Part shown: piece after piece, positions 18,801 through 25,924 of the stretch
Position numbering within the stretch: the first letter of the stretch is position 1
How the letters are laid out: each line of letters starts with the position of its first letter
Position numbers and translations under genes: made by a program
The notes under the pieces: generated by a model
Seen by the model: the letters and a program-made list of their open reading frames with translations, nothing else
Databases searched by the model: none
Told to the model about the DNA's origin: nothing
Source of the DNA: Prorocentrum cordatum
Taxonomy: Eukaryota; Sar; Dinophyceae; Prorocentrales; Prorocentraceae
Assembly (NCBI GenBank): GCA_963575745.1
Contig: CAUYUJ010012614.1
Span: 1 to 64,000, forward strand
Length of the DNA: 64,000 nucleotides
Direction: 5' to 3'

Positions 18801-21800
18801 TATTAGGATCATGGACGTTGCCAGCGTCATCTCCATGAGACCAAGTCCACGGGGTCTCACCGTGATGAGGGCTCCTGGAGGGGCAGTCCATCGGACACCT
18901 GCGCATGTGACCTTTGAAGGGCTCGCACTGACATACTTGTTTCCTGTATGTCCTGCGATCGTTGATGATCTCCTGTTTCTTAGCCCTTTTGTCCCAAGCC
19001 TCTGGCGTCTTGGTCTTGCCACCATTGGTACGTATTATCGCGCCAGTTTCGTCCCTTTTTGTGCAATACTCCTTAGAATACCAGTGGCGAAGCGTGTCCA
19101 TCGAGTAGCCGGGGTACCATTTGATGTACCAATCCGGCACATGCTGAGCGGATACTCCGACGGAGTGCTCAGTACTGAATGGATAGCCCGATTCATCATG
19201 TGTAGGGCGTCTGGGAGCTGAACGGCTCCTTCTGCGGGCTGGCCCCGCTGACGCACTACCGCGTGCCATTGGCCTTTGATCGTCATGCTCTGAGTCTCGG
19301 GGAGGCGACGGTCGTCTGTCCTTCTTGGCGTAACGCATGTCCTCCGAGTCCTCTGAGCTGTCCTGGACCATGAACACGTTTTGATACGGGCTTCTGAAGT
19401 ACCCGATGTCGTTTAACTGCTCCATCGTGAGGTCGTTAATGTCCATTTGATCACAACCTTGCATGAATACATCCATAGACCAAGCGGGTGGCCCCGCTGT
19501 TGCGTCTGGCGTCTCTTCGGCGGGTGTCCCCGCTAGAGCTTGGAGTGCTGTCAGCATCTGAGATGCTGACATGTCCGAGTCCAAGTATGGACGTAGACGT
19601 GCAACTCCTGGGTGTGACAGCAGTTCGTTCATGGTTATCTGCTGATGTGCTGGCGCACTCAGGAGTCGGATTGCTTCTGAGACCTGCTCTTGGAGCATGT
19701 CCTTATAATCTTCTTCGGCTTCTTCGGAGTCGGAATACGCGGGATGGCCCCGCATTTCGTCATCGGCGTCTCCCGCCTCCGAACCAGCCCACGAAGGATT
19801 TGGCAGCAACGGCATGCCAATCACTTGCGGGGCCAGCACGGCGGTGAGTTCTTCCTCTGTTGCCGGGACGGTCTCGGCTTCGGAGACCTCGTCGCCGGCG
19901 GGTGGCCCCGCTGGAAGACCGAACCAAGCATTGTACGCGACCTCGTCGACCTCGTCCCAGCCGTGGAACTCGTCGAAGAGGGTCACTGCGTAGTCTTCCA
20001 GGGCTACAGTTGCTTCAGCGTAGCGGGCCATCACGTAATACGTGGAGGAGCCCGCGGCGGGAGCCGCTTCTGGATTGACGTAAAACTCGTAGTCAATGTA
20101 ATCTATGTCATCCATAAAAGAATTTTGAGCCAAATGTACGGATCCCTTTCCTTTCCCCTTCGGGCATTGATCGCGCAAATGCTCTGTGCTACCGCATGTA
20201 TGACACTTCATAGTATTGCCAGAAGCGTCCCTAGGGTTGCCCCTCCGCCCTTTTCCCTTACCGGAGGTCCGCCTGTGACCCCGACCTTTGCCTCCGATAA
20301 GAACTTCTTCAAAAGCCATATCAGTTAAGGACGTGAGGAAAGCAGTAATACCCCTACCATGCATACGGCGTCTGCGACCCCCTTTGCCACGACCCTTTCC
20401 AAATCGTTTGAAATGTCGGCGTACTGCACGTCTCACCTTTCTGACTGGTTTCTTCATAAAGCGCCTCCAACGGCGTTTTGATTTGCGATAAGCCATAAAG
20501 GCGGCTTCCGCTCTTTGTTGTTCAGAGAGGTGAGTGTCATCCGCTGGGTAGTCATTACCAGCAGAGACTATGCCATTGTGCTCATCGTCAGATGAGGTAT
20601 CCGTGTCAGTGCCAGATTCAAACGGTGAGGGTGGCTGAGACCCTTGAGCGGATGACTCCGCTTGGCCCCAGAGGGTTGTGCCCGAGGGCGGGCTTGCAGT
20701 GTAGGCGGCGCCTGGCGAGTAGTTCGACCAGGCGTTCGCCTCAGCTGCCTCTGCCGATGCCTGGCCAGTCTGCCCTAAAAGGGCAGTGGCCTCGTTGGGC
20801 ATATCGGCTGGGTCAGCCCAGGGATTTGGCTCGCCAGGACCAGCGGGTGACCCCGCAGTCGTGGCGTAGACACCTGCATGTGAGTGGTGCCCTGTGAAGA
20901 TACCCGCTATGTTGCCAGGAGAGCGCTCGGCAACATGTCCGTAGTTCCTCATCCTGGTCAGCAGCCTGTCATAGTCTGCTTGTGTTCGGGGCATCTGATG
21001 ATTGAAGGGCTCAAGCAGGTGTTGGGCTCGTGACGCGCCAACGCCTAACGCTCTGAAGAGAATCAGCGTTAGGATCTGAAAGTTGGGGATGACAAAGCCA
21101 ACAGAGTTAGCCTCGTCACGGGCCATCTCGAATCGAGCTAATACTGAGTCGATTCGCTCGCCCCTTTCGACGCGGAAGTCGATAAGGGCAGTGCCAGAGT
21201 TGAGCTGGCGCTCATCTTCCAGATTTTCAAATTTGGTGCTCAGTAAGTACAGTATATATGTTACTGCATCCGTTGGCTGTCCATTGACAGTTACACCATA
21301 ATTGATGATCTGGGAGGGGACCTGCATGGCGATACGACGAGCCAGACCTTGAAGGCCTCGTTGTAGTGCTGCAGCTTGTTGTGGTGGTGTCATATTGCCA
21401 CTCGTTACGTTTAACCATGCATGTACTTCGCGAACGTATTCGCGAAAAGGCGTAGTACCGGCAGGGTCCCATGAAGGGCCAGTAGTACGCGTGTCGTCCA
21501 TCCCCTGCCGCATGTATCCCACAGCACATCCCATTATTACCCACAGAATGCCGAATATAGTTATCTTGATCCAATGCATGTGCATTTCGGCTTCGGTGAT
21601 TGGTTTAGGCTGTGGTTTGTCAGGCTCTGGCGTAGTAGCCGTGAGGCGCCTGACTGGCACGGGATGCAGGTGGCCCCGCTGCGGGTAGCCCCGCAGGGTG
21701 ACCACGTTCTCGATCGAGTTGCCGATTGGCATCTGGTGGAAGTCGGGAGTGAAGTAGCGCAGTGAAGTAGGAGAGAGCGTCTCGAGTTCGCGGGTTGCCC

Positions 21801-22083
21801 CGCTAGCTCGATCGCGGACTGGCTCCGCTCCTCGCAGAGCCGGCGCAACATGGTATTCCACCGTAGTAGTAGTCCACCAAGTTGTGCCGTGGATTACAGG
21901 AATCAGAGCGAGAGCCAGCCACACGAGAGTGTAGCCAGCTCCGCTACCAAGTCGAAAACAAGCTGGTAAGCTTAGGTATGTGTTACGCTTTAAGCGCTGC
22001 CATATCCCAGGCTTTGGCTCATATCGCATGAGCAAGAGAGCGAGACGAAGCATGGGATCTGGAGTAAAGGATAGGATGGGCAT
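12853..22083 (-). CDS. Gag-protease polyprotein with Tpt1-like and RING-H2 domains
   Basis: About 3,076 residues from the ATG at 22,083 inside the 5' LTR. Seen in order: two hydrophobic segments (about residues 48-66 and 170-190); a Gag-like helical region (about 210-375); an Arg/Lys-rich block (about 535-580); a CCHC knuckle CHTCGSTEHLRDQC (about 625); long low-complexity stretches rich in AGPPA-like pentapeptides; a Tpt1/KptA-like domain (about 1608-1861, LRH, IRATNGHS, HGT, RQFVHG and SANDIVMTRG motifs); a RING-H2 finger (about 2410-2456, CPIC...CGHFFH...CAVC); and an aspartic protease motif MLDIGSNVNIIG (about 2734). It ends at a UGA after which the same frame stays open. Gag packages the RNA and the protease matures the polyprotein; the roles of the Tpt1 and RING parts are unknown. 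Confidence 0.85.
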   Translation of the reverse strand: MPILSFTPDPMLRLALLLMRYEPKPGIWQRLKRNTYLSLPACFRLGSGAGYTLVWLALALIPVIHGTTWWTTTTVEYHVAPALRGAEPVRDRASGATRELETLSPTSLRYFTPDFHQMPIGNSIENVVTLRGYPQRGHLHPVPVRRLTATTPEPDKPQPKPITEAEMHMHWIKITIFGILWVIMGCAVGYMRQGMDDTRTTGPSWDPAGTTPFREYVREVHAWLNVTSGNMTPPQQAAALQRGLQGLARRIAMQVPSQIINYGVTVNGQPTDAVTYILYLLSTKFENLEDERQLNSGTALIDFRVERGERIDSVLARFEMARDEANSVGFVIPNFQILTLILFRALGVGASRAQHLLEPFNHQMPRTQADYDRLLTRMRNYGHVAERSPGNIAGIFTGHHSHAGVYATTAGSPAGPGEPNPWADPADMPNEATALLGQTGQASAEAAEANAWSNYSPGAAYTASPPSGTTLWGQAESSAQGSQPPSPFESGTDTDTSSDDEHNGIVSAGNDYPADDTHLSEQQRAEAAFMAYRKSKRRWRRFMKKPVRKVRRAVRRHFKRFGKGRGKGGRRRRMHGRGITAFLTSLTDMAFEEVLIGGKGRGHRRTSGKGKGRRGNPRDASGNTMKCHTCGSTEHLRDQCPKGKGKGSVHLAQNSFMDDIDYIDYEFYVNPEAAPAAGSSTYYVMARYAEATVALEDYAVTLFDEFHGWDEVDEVAYNAWFGLPAGPPAGDEVSEAETVPATEEELTAVLAPQVIGMPLLPNPSWAGSEAGDADDEMRGHPAYSDSEEAEEDYKDMLQEQVSEAIRLLSAPAHQQITMNELLSHPGVARLRPYLDSDMSASQMLTALQALAGTPAEETPDATAGPPAWSMDVFMQGCDQMDINDLTMEQLNDIGYFRSPYQNVFMVQDSSEDSEDMRYAKKDRRPSPPRDSEHDDQRPMARGSASAGPARRRSRSAPRRPTHDESGYPFSTEHSVGVSAQHVPDWYIKWYPGYSMDTLRHWYSKEYCTKRDETGAIIRTNGGKTKTPEAWDKRAKKQEIINDRRTYRKQVCQCEPFKGHMRRCPMDCPSRSPHHGETPWTWSHGDDAGNVHDPNKEVPGGGKRITEADRVPMTEEVANIVRENWVQLPNDHRLKEWNRRFHKEAGSPAESSKEAGSPADAAPAAGSAEDDWIAVASAAESAAGTDHTELNEEWAAEDGSENPFPDGSACWYYSSSAQKWFCTRVIYRHENGKYKLAIKGTADIDQMRQVIHDHGQPEGPPRDPPGPQPGKGSRPPPRPKADSSSSPTPAKRHPSKSPEGTQGRAKARGIAKTDDLELEDPPGLSVTERRKAFAGPSTPMPPATQGDVKDEVRDKPKAAFRGDWTPTLHQPRLAPRPGSARMKAQPKPEAGMRSVRAEAAAKAKEDKGSAGPPAKAAPAVAAGTPAEGTLSREERFRVLKEFGDQQKLTDDAAADEGHPNPGAESSAGAASSAAGSAGPPIKAAPAALAGPPVKAPPAALAGPPAQGQPIMSVLRNIPLGAIEYWQGIEGKGPKRTINPRVTPDDTDRYDVINCPVRRNFECRNDWEREQQTVGNMLRDRPPLRVAQHKAELLKVMERFGMDPTLPREGQMTKVSIWFSTALRHSPYWKDGFSRHFEKISTFDPYDGWVVVDDLLTNWTENDQWKGYREMHEVLIKGRPHTSYVYWVLLNCCEMIDHHGMQKGRLQMKCVDDSMLLPPRFRPKARRPQYFIRATNGHSSPGIHCPESLYKPITTWMKEPDDPVYFIHGTQWEYVKDILANGLSCLAQDNPKRKGGRQFVHGCPYLPGDPRIQSGIRPDSEVLIFCSINKMLSSGFSLWRSANDIVMTRGHDGRIPPDHILQIVSIAKYRVGEAWSNPLAYDKSRRRGQPADRIRTDDYLPLKMCDRTLGVMEDHAMYLKGWTKTDGRPFNLVMTEQDVAPRPYDTQTVLMMNAQEDEVMPEAGPPAGAGTPAVDTSDGSWQQVVTPVATVASPWRPDQQSWVQALNSHLTSADVSGLTDQLYRADPWAVHTGIQDAQQRNLRPPAEPPGILGPQPQRPPQQAGGARFVPMGGSDGGSPFRTPPSETSENSLWQRLQAIRGNPALAAALQATTPFGTPRGSGGGMAAGTPAERTPAESLAHAGPPADGQQCSDYERRAANLRAQATFLQQQADRVPSLLRNRNIDVTNHGDFRPLWSWTSEDAPNADPTNPYRQVFIPGIASHPIYGWDNHGPAEAQAMDAPMYPEYYAQMNNTPMIAGPPANEYTRNLANEMFRLQFTRAVDAQSMPHYAYMPTPTDPETVVQPAGLAVPSAMGSMPDYIRDVHDTQQAILASRQQARDNARLRQQRAIQRRIERENQAGTPADAGPPAERTDRRPPPTPYREGETTFERQARTRPDVPAPVISDYNFTQCPICMDTYEMGTTVWRLACGHFFHDICWDRVAQQHVRNQRPGAPNEAPCAVCRGPGIITAHFPYAGQRDAESEQARQQERYVADAREMRRLREAVEALEARAAHSAEPSARAPAAQESPWPAPEQGIQMPILPTLRAQEPPAAGPPAEAAPAAKAGPPANGPPNPGFLRAMEANIRRSGRSGGGTRRPTGSSRTSRVASPVSARSRASAESAEAAQFHTTFMIDTKGLTYARDNTDTLPPGGEWMSTLSANYWVLEQEPITVEERRQYEQMWCTELTMSQWVLEQRLLKGTLGSQITYHTDDHGTMALAARNGTFFPDEDGLPCISFMLDIGSNVNIIGANTARTFQEAMARYNHRPAICTLSKTLYINGVGEGAAICRKMGNFKIGVQYANEASPRIEEYASNIAEGSGANLPAIWGLGAMEARDTIIVLKPGYQKVIFPSGDYTLKLGRGAKVLRAKKTPSGHLAIPCGLYDGAKSQTVTNTFTIRSSRDGYTETENEEDPVSAGPPASAGPPAGVSAGPPAETTAGQPATGQSMTVTTDTYIVEPYLDKQLLEDTTRLIVDRTLNSWWEGQQCPEGTWPHMKDALKSKIFWAVQEAVNKWTPENQAGPPATPPPPPSYTGGGSSDSAGPTRVEIVSVAAPATPAEPSANSMPPSQTATWSHDRR
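14715..14857 (-). other. RING-H2 finger within the polyprotein
   Basis: Cysteines and histidines fall in the order CPIC - 11 residues - LACGHFFHDIC - about 20 residues - CAVC, the C3H2C3 arrangement of E3 ubiquitin ligases. It lies between the Tpt1-like domain and the protease, flanked by Gln/Arg-rich low complexity. Confidence 0.75.
16500..17260 (-). other. Tpt1/KptA (RNA 2'-phosphotransferase) domain within the polyprotein
   Basis: The N-terminal part has MTKVSIWFSTALRHSPYW and DGWVVVDDLL, like the SKxLSxxLRH...DGxVxVxxLL start of Tpt1. The C-terminal part has FIRATNGHSS, YFIHGTQWEYVKDILANGLS, GGRQFVHG, a CSINKML strand and SANDIVMTRGHDGRIPP, matching the IRAxxGHS, HGT...GL, RxxVH and SxNxVxLTxG signatures. 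The Arg-His and the later Arg residues that form the known catalytic tetrad appear present. Tpt1 removes an internal 2'-phosphate from RNA with NAD+ after tRNA splicing; related enzymes can also ADP-ribosylate RNA or DNA ends. Its length (about 250 residues) fits a whole domain. I know of no copia element reported with it. Confidence 0.75.
21938..21949 (-). promoter_or_regulatory. Primer-binding site, initiator Met-tRNA type
   Basis: On the minus strand TGGTAGCGGAGC directly follows the 5' LTR. It differs at two positions from TGGTATCAGAGC, the common site complementary to the 3' end of initiator Met-tRNA in copia elements. Confidence 0.7.
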
Positions 22084-22234
22084 CGTCAATGGAAAAGGTA
22101 TTTTCCGATCTCTGATGCAAGTCGTGCGCCTCAGTGAGGCACAGTCATATATCTGGCCGGGCCCGGCTTGAGCCAGGCACGGCAGCGGTACATGCTCGAT
22201 TTATACCTCGCCTTTAACCTTCTCCGTTTAAAGT
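21950..22234 (-). repeat. 5' LTR of the copia element
   Basis: Same sequence as the 3' LTR with a few changes. The Gag start codon (22,083) lies inside it, so the first 40 or so residues of the polyprotein are LTR-encoded. The hairpin at 21,986-21,996 reads CGCT-TTA-AGCG, a paired change from the 3' LTR version. Confidence 0.9.
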
Positions 22235-22239
22235 CAAGA
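22235..22239 (+). repeat. Target-site duplication CAAGA, right
   Basis: CAAGA directly outside the 5' LTR, the partner of 5,843-5,847. The LTR edge it implies coincides with the primer-site edge, which supports both. Confidence 0.65.
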
Positions 22240-22570
22240 TCGCACAGGAGGCCTCCAGGATGGCCTTATGTCCCAAGAGGCGCCCAAGACGGCCTCAAGA
22301 GGGCCCCAAGACGACCCCAACGGCCTCCAAGACGCCCAAGATGGCCTCCAAGACGGCCCTGAAACGCCCCAAGAGGGCCCCAAGTCGGTTCAGAGAGGCT
22401 CCCAAAAACGGCTTCCGACGGCGTCAGGCGGGCCAGAAGCGCCCTAAGACGGCGAAAGAGGCCCCCAAGAAGCTTCCAAAAGCTCCCAATAGGCCCAACT
22501 AATCTCCCAAGGGGCCTCCAAGAGGCTCCCAGCAAGCATCTATGAGACCCCAAGAGGCCCCAAGAGGCTC
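22240..22570 (+). repeat. CCAAGA-type 11-12 bp repeat block
   Basis: Runs of CCCAAGACGGCCTC / CCAAGAGGGCCC units. It continues, across the retrotransposon, the block that ends at 5,842. No gene. Confidence 0.8.
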
Positions 22571-22636
22571 CCAAGAGGCCTCCTCTTCCTTCCTTCTGGT
22601 TCCTCCCTCTCCTGCTCTTCCTCTTCCTCCCCCAAG

Positions 22637-22790
22637 TGTTCCCCGAAGGGATTCCAAATCGATTCAGGGAACACATGGTCCGATAGTTTGACCAAGCTCT
22701 AGCCCAACTTTCGGCCACATAGGCGCGTCCAGAAAGGCAGGTTGCGGCGGTGATTCGCCGTAGGCGTCTTCGATCCGCCGCCACAGGGGT
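22637..22790 (+). repeat. TTCCCCGAAGGG dispersed repeat, copy 1
   Basis: GTTCCCCGAAGGGATTCC...GGAACACATGGTCCGATAG...CCACATAGGCGCGTCCAGAAAGGCAGG...TCTTCGATCCGCCG. The same order occurs at 23,668-23,835 and 28,806-28,960, each time after a CCT-rich tract. Confidence 0.75.
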
Positions 22791-22889
22791 GCCCAGCGTG
22801 CTGAGTCTCTGATGGTGTTCGGTTCTTTTGCAACTCCTCTGGGGCTTCGGTCCAGCGCGCCGGGGTGCGTGTCTCGTCTGCTTTTTCGC

Positions 22890-23570
22890 TTAATTACGAT
22901 GGCCTGCAGATGGCCTCGAAGACGGCTAAGATGGCACAGAGACGGCCAAGATGGCCCCAAGAGAGCACAATATAGCCCCAGCACGGCCCCCAAGATGGTT
23001 CCAAGGTGCTTCGAATACCCCCAAGATGATCCAAGATAGCCCAAGACGGCCCCAGAAGCGTCCAAGCGGCCCCGAATATGGCCCAAGAGGCCTCCAAGGG
23101 GTCCTCCAGAAGGCCCGAAGAGGCCACATTCAATGATTTGTCTTCGATTGTTGAAGGATCTGGGTATAAACTTCTGTTTGGCCTTCCGACGGGCTCGAGA
23201 CGCCCCCAGAGGCCCCAAAGATCGACCCAAGATGGCCCCAAAGGCCTCCAAGATGACCCCACGACGGTTCAAGAAGCCTCCAAGACGGCCCCAAGAGGGC
23301 CCCAAGACGGCCCACGAGACCCCCAAGACGCCTACGATGGCCTCCAAGACGGCCCTGAAACGCCCCAAGAGGACCCCAAGTCGGTGCAGAGAGACATCCG
23401 AAACGGCTTCCGACAGCGTCAGACGGGCCACGAATGCCGTAAGACAGCCAAATAGGCCCCCAAAGAAGCCCGAAAAGGCCCCCAAGAGGCCCAAGGAGGC
23501 CCCCAAGAAACCTCCCAAGAAGCTCCCAGGAAGCTCCCATGAGGCCCCAAGAGTGGCCCCAGAGGCTCCC
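22890..23570 (+). repeat. CCAAGA-type repeat block with conserved core
   Basis: CCAAGATGGCC-type units fill the stretch. The core at about 23,127-23,210 (GATTTGTCTTCGATTG...CTTCTGTTTGGCCTTCCGACGGG) is the counterpart of those at 5,745, 24,200 and 24,800. The preceding 22,800-22,890 carries no recognisable feature. Confidence 0.75.
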
Positions 23571-23577
23571 AAGAGGC

Positions 23578-23660
23578 CTCCTCCTCCTCCTCCTCCTTCT
23601 CCCTTTTGTTTCCTGTTCCATTCCTCTCCTCCTCCTCCTCCTCCTCCTCCTACTCCTCCT
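23578..23660 (+). repeat. CCT microsatellite
   Basis: Interrupted (CCT)n tract leading into the next dispersed repeat copy. Confidence 0.85.
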
Positions 23661-23667
23661 TCTCCCC

Positions 23668-23835
23668 GACGTGTTCCCCGAAGGGCTTCTACAATGGCTG
23701 GGGGAACGCATGGTCCAATAGCGTGACCTAACTTTGCCCACACGCTTGGCCTCGTAATTCGGCGCATCCTGAACGACAGCGGGCGGCGGTGAAGGGGGTC
23801 TTCGATCCGCCGCTCCCTGTGGTCTTGCCACAGGG
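23668..23835 (+). repeat. TTCCCCGAAGGG dispersed repeat, copy 2
   Basis: GTGTTCCCCGAAGGGCTTC...GGGGGAACGCATGGTCCAATAG...CGATCCGCCG, aligned end to end with the copies at 22,637 and 28,806. Confidence 0.75.
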
Positions 23836-23934
23836 GTGCACGGCTTGCCGTACGTATGTCTGGAAAGTTTAGCTTCTTTTCTAAAGAACTCCCAATGGGG
23901 TCTCGGCCCAACCCGCCGGCCACCCAGAGAGCTC

Positions 23935-24345
23935 CCAAATGTCGGTCTCCATTGACCCCAACGGCTCCAACGCGGCCAAGATGGCCTCCAAGATGGTCCC
24001 AGGACGCCTCCAAGACGGCCAAGAAGGCCCCGAGAGATACCAAAATGGCTGGAAGATGTCTCCAAAATGGCCCAGGATGCACTCAAGACTGCCTAAGATG
24101 GTCTCAAGATGGCCCGAGACGGCCCGAGAAGCTCCCACGAGGCCTCCAAGACGGCCCAAGAGGCTTTCAAGAGGTCCTCCAGGAAGGCCCCACGGGGTCA
24201 ACATCATTGTCCGTCGGTCTTTGACGGATTTTGGCATGTGTTTCTGTTCGGCCTCCCGACGGCCCAAGACGGCCCAAGACGTCCCAAAGATCGCCCCCAG
24301 AGCGCCCCAAAGGCCTCCAAGATGGTCCCAAGAAGGACCAAGAGT
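23935..24345 (+). repeat. CCAAGA-type repeat block with conserved core
   Basis: CCAAGATGGCC units around the core at about 24,195-24,275 (ACATCATTGTCCGTCGG...TTTTGGCATGTG...CGGCCTCCCGACGG). Confidence 0.75.
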
Positions 24346-24375
24346 TAGGTCGGGCATGTCCTCCTACAGGCGGAG
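24343..24375 (+). repeat. TTAGGTCGGGCATGT repeat, copy 1
   Basis: TTAGGTCGGGCATGTCCTCC followed by TACAGGCGGA recurs at about 29,742-29,773 with CCCA in place of TCCT, joining this repeat family to a second locus. Confidence 0.6.
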
Positions 24376-24489
24376 CTTGCATGAAAAAATAAAAGTTCAC
24401 CGGCCCAACGTGCCAAGGGCGCGCTAAGAGCTCCGGTAACTGGTCAACAGTATTTTTTTTAGTTCGCGCGCGCGGGGCTGCCCCTGGGG

Positions 24490-24605
24490 TTTCCGGACGA
24501 AAAGACCTCGGCAAGGTCCAAGGCAAGTCCCGGCAAGGTCCCAGACCGGTCCCGGGCGGGTCCCGGCAAGGTCCCGGGCAGGTCCCGGCGAGGTCATGGC
24601 CAGTT
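24490..24605 (+). repeat. CCCGGCAAGGT tandem repeat
   Basis: Roughly eight degenerate 11-12 bp units of GTCCCGGCAAG in a row. Confidence 0.75.
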
Positions 24606-25235
24606 TCCAGCAGGCTCCCACGAGCGCTCCAGGAGCGCTTCAAGTGGCCTCCAAGAGAGCTCAACGTGGTCCGAGACGGTCCAAGAGCGACACAAGACGC
24701 CAAAGATGGCCTCCAGAGAGCCCAAAGCGCCTTCAAGATGCCCCAAGAGGCCTCCAAGAGACCTCCAAGAGACCTCCCAAGAGGGCCCACAGAGGCAGAA
24801 ATTAGTTATTTCCCAATAGTTTTTGAAAGTTCTTGGCGTTCTCGCCTGTTCGGCTTACCGGCGCTCCAGGACGGCCCAAGAGGCTTCCAGAATCGCCCCA
24901 ACACGGCCCAAGAGGCCTCCAAGAGCGCCCAAAACGACCCCAGAGGGCCCCAACCCCAAAGGCGTCCAAGACGGCCGAAGAGGCTCCAAGACGGCTCCAA
25001 GAGCGGGCCCAGACGAGGGACCCGAACGGACATGTCGAGCTCTAGGCGCAGAGAGGTCACCTGGGGGCCCCAAGAGGCCCCCGAAAAGCCCCCAAGAGGC
25101 CCCCGAGACGCCCCAAGAGACCCCCAAGAGGCCCCTGTGACACCCCAGAAGATTCTAGAAATACCTCCAAGAGGCCCAAAAAGGGGATCCAAGAGGCCCC
25201 CAAACGGCCTCCAAGAGGTCAAGAACGCGCAGGCG
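24600..25235 (+). repeat. CCAAGA-type repeat block with conserved core
   Basis: Another long run of CCAAGAGGCC units with the core at about 24,798-24,880 (TTTTTGAAAGTTCTTGGCGTTCTCGCCTGTTCGGC). Confidence 0.75.
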
Positions 25236-25439
25236 GAGTGAGCGAAGCGAACCGCCGCCCCACCGCGTGGTCTGCAAGAATCCTTTCCCCTCAGTCCCCT
25301 TGCCCACGCACTCCTCGCAAGTTCTTTCCTCAGAGCCCTGGCAACCCCTCCTGGGGTCCTCCTCGCGGGCTGCTCATTCCGCCGGCCCCGGGTCCCGGGC
25401 TTGGCGCCAGGCGTCTGCTGGCGGCCATTTTGCCCTCAA

Positions 25440-25870
25440 CTCAAGTAGGCCCTCGCACGGTAGACTTACGGACACCTCCGGATGCTGTTTGGGACCTCTC
25501 CAGAAGCCCTCCTGGGTCTTGGACCCCTCTTGGGTTCATTTGGCCCCTTCTGGGGGACCTCCAGGGCCGTCTCGGACCCTCCGAAGCTCTCTTCGACGCA
25601 TGTTCAGCAGGAAAACTGAAGAAGCCAAAAACATTCAAAACCCTAGGGATTTTCTTTTTTTTTCGCCGTTTCGGCCTCCTCTTTGCGCCTCTTGGAGCTC
25701 TCTTGCAGCATCTTGCGCCACTCTTGGGGCCTCTCTGGCCACGTTGGAATATCTCCACGGCCTCTCGGGCCGTCTTGAACGCCTCCTGGACCCATCTTGG
25801 GCCGTCTGGCCGCCCTTTTGGAGCCTTCTTGGGCCGTCTTCGCGGCGCCCGGGGGGCCCCTGGGCATATA
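25440..25870 (-). repeat. Inverted copy of the CCAAGA-type repeat
   Basis: Here the units read GGCCGTCTTGGGCC / GGAGCCTTCTTGGG on the plus strand, the reverse complement of the neighbouring blocks, so this copy lies in opposite orientation. The stretch 25,240-25,440 before it shows nothing recognisable. Confidence 0.65.
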
Positions 25871-25924
25871 GAAATAATAAGGCATGGCAACGTTTGAAAA
25901 TCACCTGATTGGGCGACAGACAGG

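Larger units (their letters stand above)
12900..21850. repeat. Interspersed GCGGG-TGNC-CCCGC mini-hairpins in the Gag ORF
   Basis: About forty 14-base hairpins are scattered through the frame. Examples: GCGGG-TGGC-CCCGC (13,019; 13,286; 13,310; 13,328), GCGGA-TGGC-TCCGC (12,905), GCGGA-TGAC-TCCGC (17,687; 20,648), GCGGC-TGGC-GCCGC (18,593), GCGGG-TGAC-CCCGC (18,611). Most are read as AG(P/T/S/Q)PA, AEPSA or AAPAA, but some lie in other frames (ASGATRE near 21,790; RGYPQRGHL near 21,670; RGHPAY near 19,740). Confidence 0.85.
5848..22234 (-). mobile_element. Giant Ty1/copia-type LTR retrotransposon (16.4 kb)
   Basis: Two 285 bp LTRs (5,848-6,132 and 21,950-22,234) enclose Gag, protease, integrase, reverse transcriptase and RNase H in the copia order (integrase before reverse transcriptase). 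The LTRs differ at only 8 positions by my alignment, six of them clustered in one 22 bp stretch, so the insertion is fairly recent. A 5 bp duplication CAAGA flanks it (5,843-5,847 and 22,235-22,239), and a Met-tRNA-type primer site abuts the 5' LTR. At 16.4 kb it is about three times the usual copia size. The excess is the long Gag-side polyprotein with Tpt1-like and RING-H2 domains and two methyltransferase-like modules. Several frame breaks mean this copy is probably not autonomous. Confidence 0.9.

Noticed and set aside
22266-25241. Long frames such as KMASKTALKRPKRAP or LGASWGLLGSHRCLLGASW
   Set aside because: Products of the CCAAGANGGCC units read in different frames and strands; no domain and no conserved start.
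25420-25446. Possible dinoflagellate spliced-leader remnant (GGCCATTTTGCCCTCAACTCAAG)
   Set aside because: Only loosely like the leader ending CCATTTTGGCTCAAG; it has an internal insertion and no gene follows.
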